Of a DNA stretch of 64,000 nucleotides, positions 1 through 6,432 are shown in pieces. The notes beneath the pieces are model-generated. The model was not told the DNA's origin. It searched no databases and saw only the letters and a program-made list of their open reading frames with translations. The stretch's first letter is position 1. Every line of letters starts with the position of its first letter. The DNA is taken from positions 1 through 64,000 of the forward strand of contig JAIBCN010000019.1 of the NCBI GenBank assembly GCA_019694155.1. The letters run 5' to 3'. The DNA is from Vicinamibacteria bacterium. GTDB taxonomy: Bacteria > Acidobacteriota > Vicinamibacteria > Fen-336 > JAGNNV01. The translations under genes and the position numbers were made by a program.

Positions 1-120
1 CGGATCGCCGGCTGCGACACCGTCCTCTCAGAAGATCTGAGCGACGGTCAGTCGTACGGCGGAGTCCGGGTCAGGAACCCGTTCCGCTCGGGCCCGCATC
101 GAAGGGCCCCGCGGGAGTGA
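1..120 (+). CDS. PIN-domain (VapC-like) ribonuclease, C-terminal fragment
   Basis: The first frame is open from the left edge to a TGA at 118-120 and gives 39 residues. It begins with the sequence AGCDTVLSEDLSDGQ and continues to GGVRVRNPF. From memory, this is the usual end of PIN-domain toxins: an acidic SEDL segment, then a DGQ/HGQ turn and a final strand R-V-x-NPF. PIN proteins are Mg-dependent RNases, normally paired with an antitoxin encoded just upstream, which would lie outside the window. The last ten residues (SGPHRRAPRE) are a non-conserved tail. The frame is short and has no visible start, so the call rests on the C-terminal motif alone. Confidence 0.7.
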   Translation, partial: RIAGCDTVLSEDLSDGQSYGGVRVRNPFRSGPHRRAPRE

Positions 121-222
121 GTTTCGAAGGCCTGGCCGCCTCGCGGCCCTGAGGCAACCTCACACCGCGGCGAGGTGCGGGAATCGTCGCGGGACCTCCG
201 TTCTCGCCCGAGCGCTCGCCGC

Positions 223-238
223 GCCGTCGGGCGACGGC
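223..238 (-). terminator. Hairpin directly after the anti-sigma gene
   Basis: GCCGTCG and CGACGGC form a 7-bp GC-rich stem with a 2-nt turn, abutting the stop codon of the anti-sigma gene (read on the minus strand). There is no T-run behind it, so it is only a possible terminator. I see no gene in the rest of 121-238. Confidence 0.3.
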
Positions 239-805
239 TCAGGCGGGCCATGGCGTGTGATTGAACGTGTACTCGCCTATGAGGCGATCGCCCTCGGAAG
301 TCACCGCCACCAGGCGAAGACGCTGCACGTGGGCAGGTCGGGCCGCGATCTCGTCAACCGGCTCGGTGACCCAGATCTCGGAGCCGCCTTGGACAAAGGG
401 TATGTCCGAGACACGGTGCTCGGGTCCGCCGTCAACCCGGCTCAGCAGATCCACCCGCGTCCCCGGGTCGACGCTCGCTTCCAGCCGCGCCACGAGGAAG
501 TCGTCGTCGGGAGCGAGCGAGCACTGGACACCTCCCCCCGCGCTCACGCGATACTCGCGGACTCGTCGCCCCTCCCGTCGCATCCGCTCCACGACCTCGG
601 CGGTGACCACGGCCTGCAGCTTCCCGCTCCGAACGAGTCCCGCCACGCCATCGGCCAGGCGGCTCAGCTCTTCCGCCCGCTCGGAACACCAGCGGCAGGC
701 GAGCAGGTGCTCATCGAGGTCGCGGCCATCCCGCGCCTCGACCTCTCCGACCCACCATTCGAGAAGGACGGAGTCCGCAATCGGACGGGCACAGACGTTC
801 TTCAT
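239..805 (-). CDS. Zinc-finger anti-sigma factor
   Basis: A 188-residue protein with an N-terminal anti-sigma zinc motif H-x3-C-x2-C at His33, Cys37 and Cys40. This is the zf-HC2/ZAS fold that clamps group 4 (ECF) sigma factors. No clear membrane helix follows; the C-terminal half (about residues 85-188) looks like a soluble beta-rich domain, so this may be a cytoplasmic or redox-sensitive anti-sigma rather than a membrane-anchored one. Its start overlaps the stop of the upstream sigma gene by 4 nt (ATGA), so the two should be translationally coupled and made in a fixed ratio. The role as regulator of that sigma factor is inferred from motif and position. Confidence 0.8.
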   Translation of the reverse strand: MKNVCARPIADSVLLEWWVGEVEARDGRDLDEHLLACRWCSERAEELSRLADGVAGLVRSGKLQAVVTAEVVERMRREGRRVREYRVSAGGGVQCSLAPDDDFLVARLEASVDPGTRVDLLSRVDGGPEHRVSDIPFVQGGSEIWVTEPVDEIAARPAHVQRLRLVAVTSEGDRLIGEYTFNHTPWPA

Positions 806-1389
806 GCCCTACCCAGGGCCATGCAAGCGCGCAGCCGCGCCAGCGCGCGGTGGCGAATCGCCCGGACGTTCTCGGCGGTGAGGGCGAGTTCACGGGCGAT
901 CTCCGTCGAGTCGCGTTCAGAGTAGAAGGTCAGAACCAGCACGGTCTGCGGCCGCGGTTCGAGCGCCTGAAGGCACGAGCGAAGTCGCCGCTCCCCAAGC
1001 GTGCCCGAGCCGGGCTCCACGACCTGCGGCAGGGCGGCACCGAAGCGATCGATGAGCCCCTGGCGCCGCCTCATCCCCCGCCGCTGATTGCGAGCGACCA
1101 GCCGGCAGGCTCCGAAGGCGAAAGAGGCCAGACGCTCGGGATCGCGAATCCGTCCCGCCCGCAGTCGCTCGATGACCAGGACGAGGACCTCCTGGGCCAG
1201 ATCGTCCGCGGCGGCGTGATCCCGCAGATGGCGCAGACCGTAGAGGCGGAGCCGCGGCAGAAGCCGGCGGCAAAGCTCGCCCTCGGCCTCCGTCGCGTCG
1301 GCACGCGCGACCGTCACGAGGCGAGCGAGGTCCGCATCCTCGAGAGCCGAGAGCCCGCCCGTTCCCGTCATTTGAAAAAAGATTAGCAC
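802..1389 (-). CDS. ECF RNA polymerase sigma factor
   Basis: About 195 residues, the normal ECF sigma length. Region 2 is visible in the DDLAQEVLVLV segment (about residues 62-72), and region 4 as a C-terminal helix-turn-helix with STEIARELALTAENVRAIRHR (about 160-180). It would direct RNA polymerase to a small regulon and be held inactive by the zinc-finger protein encoded directly downstream (4-nt overlap). The start is uncertain: a GTG at 1389 or an in-frame ATG at 1371, neither with a good ribosome-binding site. A perfect inverted repeat begins 15 bp upstream of the GTG, in the divergent promoter region shared with the diiron-type hydrolase, and could be its own control site. Confidence 0.85.
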   Translation of the reverse strand: MLIFFQMTGTGGLSALEDADLARLVTVARADATEAEGELCRRLLPRLRLYGLRHLRDHAAADDLAQEVLVLVIERLRAGRIRDPERLASFAFGACRLVARNQRRGMRRRQGLIDRFGAALPQVVEPGSGTLGERRLRSCLQALEPRPQTVLVLTFYSERDSTEIARELALTAENVRAIRHRALARLRACMALGRA

Positions 1390-1403
1390 CGCGATTTCAG
1401 GAA

Positions 1404-1438
1404 GGAAGTGTCACGTTCCCGCTCCTCGTGACACTTCC
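1404..1438. promoter_or_regulatory. Perfect 12-bp inverted repeat between divergent genes
   Basis: GGAAGTGTCACG at 1404-1415 is repeated in perfect inverted form, CGTGACACTTCC, at 1427-1438 with an 11-nt spacer. The genes on both sides diverge, so it cannot be a shared terminator. It lies 15 bp from the sigma start and 28 bp from the hydrolase start, over both likely promoters. An operator for a dimeric regulator is the simplest reading. Confidence 0.6.
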
Positions 1439-1466
1439 CACCCGAAAGGCAAGGAAGAACCAGGAA

Positions 1467-2204
1467 ATGATCACCAACTCCCAAAGCGGCACCCGTATCG
1501 ACGAGGTGGCGCCCTCCATCTACCGCATCGCGACCCCGGCTCCCCAGGTCGTGGGCGGGTTCAGTTTCAACCAGTATCTGGTCGCGGGCCCGGAGCCACT
1601 GCTGTTTCACACCGGACCTCGGGGTCTTTATCCCCTAGTCTCCCAGGCCATCTCCGCCGTGCTCCCCGTGGAGAGCCTGCGCTGGATCAGCTTCTCCCAC
1701 TTCGAGGCCGACGAATGCGGCAGCCTCAACGACTTCCTGGAACGGGCGCCCCAGGCCCTGCCCCTTTGCAGTCAGGTGGGGGCAATGGTCTCCATCAACG
1801 ACATCGCCATCCGCCCGGCCCGCCCGCTCTCCGATGGAGAAGTCCTGAACGTGGGAGAGAAGCGGTTTCGCTGGTCGGATGCGCCGCACCTTCCCCACGG
1901 GTGGGACTGCGGCTACCTGTTCGAAGAAACCACAAGGACGCTCCTGTGCGGCGATCTGTTCACGCAGCCCGGCGTCGAGCACAAGCCCGTGACGGAAGGG
2001 GACATTCTCGGACCGAGCGAGGCCATGCGCGCGGGGATGGATTACTACGCGCACTCCCCGGCCACCGCGGCCCTGCTCGAGAAGCTCGCTGCGCTCAGGC
2101 CCACGACCCTCGCCTGCATGCACGGAAGCGCCTGGACCGGAGATGGATCGCGCCTCCTGCTCGATCTCTCCCGTTCCCTGGCCGGAGCTCCGGCGGTGGT
2201 CTGA
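1467..2204 (+). CDS. Flavodiiron-like (ODP) metallo-beta-lactamase-fold protein
   Basis: 245 residues from the ATG at 1467, chosen over a GTG at 1428 because AGGAA lies just before it and the GTG falls inside the palindrome. The metal site follows the oxygen-binding diiron family: H78-x-E80-x-D82, then His141/His144, Asp163 in CGDLF and His219 in MHGS. The usual H-x-E-x-D-H motif ends in Glu83 here instead of His. No flavodoxin or rubredoxin domain follows, so it is a stand-alone ODP domain. Such domains reduce O2 or NO, or serve as oxygen sensors, when supplied with electrons. It is divergent from the ECF sigma/anti-sigma pair. Its substrate is unknown. Confidence 0.75.
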   Translation: MITNSQSGTRIDEVAPSIYRIATPAPQVVGGFSFNQYLVAGPEPLLFHTGPRGLYPLVSQAISAVLPVESLRWISFSHFEADECGSLNDFLERAPQALPLCSQVGAMVSINDIAIRPARPLSDGEVLNVGEKRFRWSDAPHLPHGWDCGYLFEETTRTLLCGDLFTQPGVEHKPVTEGDILGPSEAMRAGMDYYAHSPATAALLEKLAALRPTTLACMHGSAWTGDGSRLLLDLSRSLAGAPAVV

Positions 2205-2226
2205 GCCGCGCCGGTCGGCGACCTCC

Positions 2227-4674
2227 TCAGTCGGGTTCGGGAAGCTGTGGATGGGGGCGGCCGGTGAGGTAGCCCTGCAGGAGGTCGCATCCCTCGCGCC
2301 GGAGCCAGGCCGCCTGCTCCGGCGTCTCCACCCCTTCCGCAGTGATCACGAGCCCCAGACTCCGACCGAGCGCGATCGTGGCCTTGACGATCGCGTCGTT
2401 GGGGCCGAGGTCGCCCAGCCCGGCCACGAAGGAGCGATCGATCTTGAGACCGTTCACGGGGAAGTTGCGCAACGACGCGAGCGAGGCGTGACCGGTGCCG
2501 AAGTCATCGACCACCACGCCCACCCCGGCCGACCGAAGCTGCCGGAGGATGCGCGCCGATCCTTCCACGTCCGCCACCACCGCGGTCTCCGTCAGTTCGA
2601 GCTGGAAGAAGCGGGGCTCGAGGCCAGTCTCCCGGAGAGTCCGTTCGATGGTGGCGAGCAGATCGCGTCGATGGAACTGAAGCGCCGACAGATTGACGTT
2701 CAGGATCAGGGGCGATGCCCCTGAACGGTTCCTCGCCGACATGGCTTCGCAGGCGCGGCGAAGCACCATGGCGTCAATGGTGGCGATGAGCCCGGTCTCT
2801 TCGGCCAGAGGGATGAAAGCCCCCGCCTCGAGGAAACCGCGCTCCGGATGACGCCAGCGGCAGAGGGCTTCCACGCCCTGCACGCGCCCCGAGTCCGCGC
2901 GCACGACCTTTTGGTAGTGCACCTCGAGGGCGCCTTGATCCACGGCATGCCTCAGCTCGGAATCGGCGCCGAGCCGGCGCACCACGTCGGTCCGCATGGC
3001 CGGCTCGAAGACTTCGCAGCGGCGGCGGCCGTTGGCCTTGGCCCGGTACATGGCGGTGTCCGCGTCGCGAAGCAATTCCTCGGGCTCGCGATACCCGTCG
3101 TGGTTCAAGGCGATGCCGATGCTCGCGCCCAGGAAGACCTCACGCCCGGCCACCGCGAACGGCTCGTCGAGGCAGGCCCGGCAGCGCTCGGCGATGAGAA
3201 TCGCGCCCTCGGCATCGAAGAGGCCCTCCAGGAGGATCGCGAACTCATCGCCGCCCAGGCGCGCCACCGTGTCGCCGGGCCTCACCGCCTCGGAGAGGCG
3301 CTGGGCCGCCGAACGGAGGAGGGCATCACCCGCCTCGTGACCGGCCGAGTCGTTGACGAGCTTGAACCGGTCCAGGTCCAGAAAGAGCACGGCGAGAGTC
3401 GAGTCGGCGCGGCGGCGGCTCTGGCGCCACGCGTTCACCAGCCTCTCCCGGAAGAGGGCGCGGTTGGGCAGGCCCGAGAGCTCGTCGTACATCGCGTTGC
3501 GGATGAGCCTCTCCTCCGCCTGCTTCCTCTCGGAGATGTCCTCGCAGGTCGTCACAATGCCGATGAGCGTCCCGTCGGAATCGCGCACCGCATCCGACAT
3601 GAGCTGCGCGGGAAACGACGTGCCGTCCTTCCTCAGGTTCGGCCGCTCGCGCTTCCAGGCGCGGAGCTTGGCGATCTCGTCGGTGCGCAGGGGATGGGCA
3701 AAGGACGGGGGCACCAGGCTACGCGCGGGCAGGCCCACGAGTTCGCCCCGGCGGTAGCCGTGCATGCGCTCCTCCGCGGGATTCGCGTAGACGATGCGAC
3801 CCTCGATGTCCGTGACGGTGACGCCGATGGGCAGGTTCTCCACGGCCTTCTGGAGAGCCAGCCGGGACTTCTCGCTTTGCCGCCGCTCCGTGATGTCCTG
3901 CAGCGAGCCCTCGCAGTAAGCCGCCCCGAAGGGCGGACGGATCATCACGGCTTCTTCGGAGACCCACCTCTCTCCGCCCAAAGGACCGGCGACCGCATAG
4001 ACGAAACCGTTCAGGCGTCCTTCGGACGCCAGCGTGGTCCGCCGGGACCAGGCCGCGGCCGAATCGACCATGAAACGATCGAGAGAGGTGCCGACGAGGG
4101 GCTCGGGACGGTCCTCACCGAGGATCCTCAGAAGGGCGCGGTTGATCTCGAGGATCTTCCCCTCCTCCGAGCACCGGTAGAGGCCGACGGGCACGTCGTC
4201 GAACAGCCGGCGCAGGCGGCCCTCCGTGGCGCTCGCCGCATCCCGCTCGGAGATCCGGCGAAGGGCCTGGGCCACGGAGCCGGCGAGCCGGATCAGCCGG
4301 TCCGGCGTCTTGATGATGTAGTCGTCGAGGCCCGACTTCATCGCTTCGACCGCGATGTCTTCCGTGCCCGTGCCCGTGAACATGATGACGGGGACGGTGG
4401 GACGGCGGAGCCGGGCCTCGCGAAGAACCTTCAGGCCATTCGACCAGCGAAGGTCGTAGTCGGTCACGAGGATGTCGAAGCGGTCCTCGGCGAAGAGCCG
4501 CTCCAGGCCCTGCGGGTCTCCCACTTCCACGATGGAGACATCCTCGGTCTCGCGCTGGAGCATGCGCGAGACCATGAGCCGGTCATCGGGGTTGTCGTCC
4601 ACGAGGGCGATGACCGGGCCCGGCCTCGACGGCGGGGCCTCGGCCTCGACGGGAAGAGGAATCCTGACGTTCAC
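2227..4674 (-). CDS. REC-PAS-PAS-GGDEF-EAL cyclic-di-GMP signalling protein
   Basis: 815 residues. The receiver domain (about 20-135) has phosphoacceptor Asp72 and conserved Lys122. Two PAS domains follow (about 150-262 and 272-385). The GGDEF domain has an intact GGDEF at 474-478 and an inhibitory RxxD site (RPGD, 465-468) five residues before it. The EAL domain has E602-A-L, then ELTE, DDFGTG and AEGVET. Both the diguanylate cyclase and the phosphodiesterase halves therefore look catalytically complete, so the protein may switch between making and breaking c-di-GMP. It is the last gene of a three-gene operon; its GTG start overlaps the stop of the preceding response regulator by 4 nt (GTGA). 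Phosphorylation by the kinase of this operon is inferred. Confidence 0.92.
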   Translation of the reverse strand: MNVRIPLPVEAEAPPSRPGPVIALVDDNPDDRLMVSRMLQRETEDVSIVEVGDPQGLERLFAEDRFDILVTDYDLRWSNGLKVLREARLRRPTVPVIMFTGTGTEDIAVEAMKSGLDDYIIKTPDRLIRLAGSVAQALRRISERDAASATEGRLRRLFDDVPVGLYRCSEEGKILEINRALLRILGEDRPEPLVGTSLDRFMVDSAAAWSRRTTLASEGRLNGFVYAVAGPLGGERWVSEEAVMIRPPFGAAYCEGSLQDITERRQSEKSRLALQKAVENLPIGVTVTDIEGRIVYANPAEERMHGYRRGELVGLPARSLVPPSFAHPLRTDEIAKLRAWKRERPNLRKDGTSFPAQLMSDAVRDSDGTLIGIVTTCEDISERKQAEERLIRNAMYDELSGLPNRALFRERLVNAWRQSRRRADSTLAVLFLDLDRFKLVNDSAGHEAGDALLRSAAQRLSEAVRPGDTVARLGGDEFAILLEGLFDAEGAILIAERCRACLDEPFAVAGREVFLGASIGIALNHDGYREPEELLRDADTAMYRAKANGRRRCEVFEPAMRTDVVRRLGADSELRHAVDQGALEVHYQKVVRADSGRVQGVEALCRWRHPERGFLEAGAFIPLAEETGLIATIDAMVLRRACEAMSARNRSGASPLILNVNLSALQFHRRDLLATIERTLRETGLEPRFFQLELTETAVVADVEGSARILRQLRSAGVGVVVDDFGTGHASLASLRNFPVNGLKIDRSFVAGLGDLGPNDAIVKATIALGRSLGLVITAEGVETPEQAAWLRREGCDLLQGYLTGRPHPQLPEPD

Positions 4675-5126
4675 CGGGGGCCGACCTCGGGGAGCCGGCT
4701 CAGGACCAGCCAGAAGAGGCCGATGCTTTCGATCATCCGATGCAGTCCCTCGAACGCCACCGGCTTCACGAGGTAGGAGTTGGCGCCCGCTTCGTAAGCG
4801 CGCCGGACATCCGTGCCCTCGGGCGAGGAAGTCAGCACCACCACGGGCAGGGCGGCCACTTTCGGATTCGCGCGGATCCAGGAGAGGACCTCGATGCCCG
4901 AACGGCGCGGCAGCTTGAGATCCAGAAGCACGAGGATGGGAAAGGGATGAGCCGTGCGGTCCGCAAATCGCCCCTCCCCGGAAAGGTACGCGATCGCCTC
5001 GTCCCCGTCCGTGGCCATCTGGATGGGGTTCGCGAGCCTCGCATGGCGGAAGGCCCGCTCAATGAGGAAGCGATCGTTGGCGTCATCTTCCACGATGAGC
5101 AGAGTGTGTTCGGAGCCGTTCTTCAC
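4671..5126 (-). CDS. Single-domain response regulator
   Basis: 151 residues from a GTG at 5126 preceded by GGAGGTCGC, a strong ribosome-binding site. It is a stand-alone receiver domain: IVEDDAND acidic pocket, phosphoacceptor Asp in VLLDLKLPR (about residue 69), Thr in VVVLTSS, and Lys in YLVKPV (about 121). There is no output domain. The resemblance to the Rcp1-type receivers that accompany bacteriophytochrome-like kinases is strong. It sits between the kinase and the c-di-GMP protein with 4-nt GTGA overlaps on both sides, so it probably relays or drains phosphate between them. Confidence 0.9.
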   Translation of the reverse strand: MKNGSEHTLLIVEDDANDRFLIERAFRHARLANPIQMATDGDEAIAYLSGEGRFADRTAHPFPILVLLDLKLPRRSGIEVLSWIRANPKVAALPVVVLTSSPEGTDVRRAYEAGANSYLVKPVAFEGLHRMIESIGLFWLVLSRLPEVGPR

Positions 5127-6292
5127 GCGACCTCCCCTTCCTCGAGTTCGAACCAGAAGGAGCTCCCCGCCCCCAGGCGGGATTCCACGCCCACCGCCCC
5201 GTTCATGCCCTCCGCGGCCTTCTTGACCAGGGCGAGCCCGATGCCCGTGCCCGGGTACTGCTCGATGCCGTGGAGCCGCTCGAAGATCCCGAAGATGCGG
5301 CCGTGGTGCGCGGGGTCGATGCCGATGCCGTTGTCGGTCACCGAGACGCGGACCCGGCCGTTCGACGCCCGACTCCTGATCTCGACCTCGGGCCTTTGGC
5401 CCTTCGCCACGAACTTCACGGCGTTCGCCATCAGGTTCGTGGCAATCTGCGCGACGAGGGAGGGGTTTCCCCGAACGTAGCCGAGCGGCATGTGAAGAGT
5501 CACGACCGCCTGGTGCGAAGCCACGAACTCGTCCCGGACCGGGGCCCACACCGCGTCGAGGTCGACCACCCGGGGCGCGCTCTGCCCCCGGCCCACGCGG
5601 CTGTAGGCGAGGAGGTCGAGAATGAGCGCATCCATCCTCTTCGCGGCGGCCACGATGCGCCGCACGTAGTCCAGGGCCTGCGGTTCGAGCTGGGACGAGA
5701 AGTCCTCCTCGAGCGCGAGGCCAATGCCCTGCATGGCGCGCAGCGGAGTCCGCAGGTCGTGCGATACCGAGTAGGCGAAAGCCTCGAGCTCCGACTTCAC
5801 CTCCTCCAGGGCCGCGGCCTTGCGCGCGGCGTCCCTCTCGACCGCCCGCCGCTCCGTCACGTCGCGAACGATGGCCGTGACGAAGCGCCCGGCCTCGGTC
5901 TCGAAGGGCCCGAGCATGATGTCGACGGGGAATGTGGATCCGTCGCGCCGGCGCGCCTCGAGGTCGAGGCCTCGCCCCATGGGACGCCGAAGGGGCTCAC
6001 TCTGGTAAGCCTCGCGAAGGCGGGCATGGCCGGGCCGCTTGACCTCGGGCACCAGCATCTCGATTCGCTGCCCGATCATCTCGGAAACCGCGTAGCCGAA
6101 GGACCGCGACGCCTGAGGATTCGCATCGATGATGGAACCGCTCTCGTCCACGACGAGGATCGAATCGGGCGCGGCTTCGAACAACGACTCCAGCAGCCGG
6201 CTTTCCCGGGGATCCGACGCCGCGAGGGACGGATTCGCCACGAACAGAGGGTACACACCGGCCCCGTCCGGGCCCTGTGAAGAAAGTCCCAT
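5123..6292 (-). CDS. PAS-domain sensor histidine kinase
   Basis: 389 residues, no membrane segment. One PAS domain (about 33-145), then a HisKA domain with SVSHDLRTPLRA (His178) and a HATPase domain with NLMANAVKF, DNGIGID and GTGIGLALVKK. The H-box and ATPase type match the bacteriophytochrome/Cph1 class, but there is no GAF-PHY chromophore module, so the ligand sensed by the PAS domain is unknown. It is first in an operon with a single-domain receiver and a REC-PAS-PAS-GGDEF-EAL protein. It is divergent from the propeller kinase gene. No clear ribosome-binding site precedes the ATG. Confidence 0.9.
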   Translation of the reverse strand: MGLSSQGPDGAGVYPLFVANPSLAASDPRESRLLESLFEAAPDSILVVDESGSIIDANPQASRSFGYAVSEMIGQRIEMLVPEVKRPGHARLREAYQSEPLRRPMGRGLDLEARRRDGSTFPVDIMLGPFETEAGRFVTAIVRDVTERRAVERDAARKAAALEEVKSELEAFAYSVSHDLRTPLRAMQGIGLALEEDFSSQLEPQALDYVRRIVAAAKRMDALILDLLAYSRVGRGQSAPRVVDLDAVWAPVRDEFVASHQAVVTLHMPLGYVRGNPSLVAQIATNLMANAVKFVAKGQRPEVEIRSRASNGRVRVSVTDNGIGIDPAHHGRIFGIFERLHGIEQYPGTGIGLALVKKAAEGMNGAVGVESRLGAGSSFWFELEEGEVA

Positions 6293-6379
6293 CCCACGGG
6301 CGCCACGTGATTGCGCTCACACCCTGGTGACGCGAACCGCCTCGTCGAAGGACGCCGGCGCGGCCGGAGGATTGCTGGC

Positions 6380-6385
6380 TATACT
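6380..6385 (+). promoter_or_regulatory. Candidate -10 box (TATACT) of the propeller kinase gene
   Basis: GGCTATACT resembles an extended -10 element 47 bp upstream of the GTG start of the downstream kinase. No convincing -35 box was found at 17 bp. Confidence 0.35.
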
Positions 6386-6432
6386 GCCGACACCCCCCCA
6401 AGAAGCGTCCCGCTCCCATCTTTCGAGGTCTC

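Noticed and set aside
48-251. Minus-strand 67-residue frame at the left edge
   Set aside because: Antisense to the PIN-domain tail and overlapping the anti-sigma stop; no family features.
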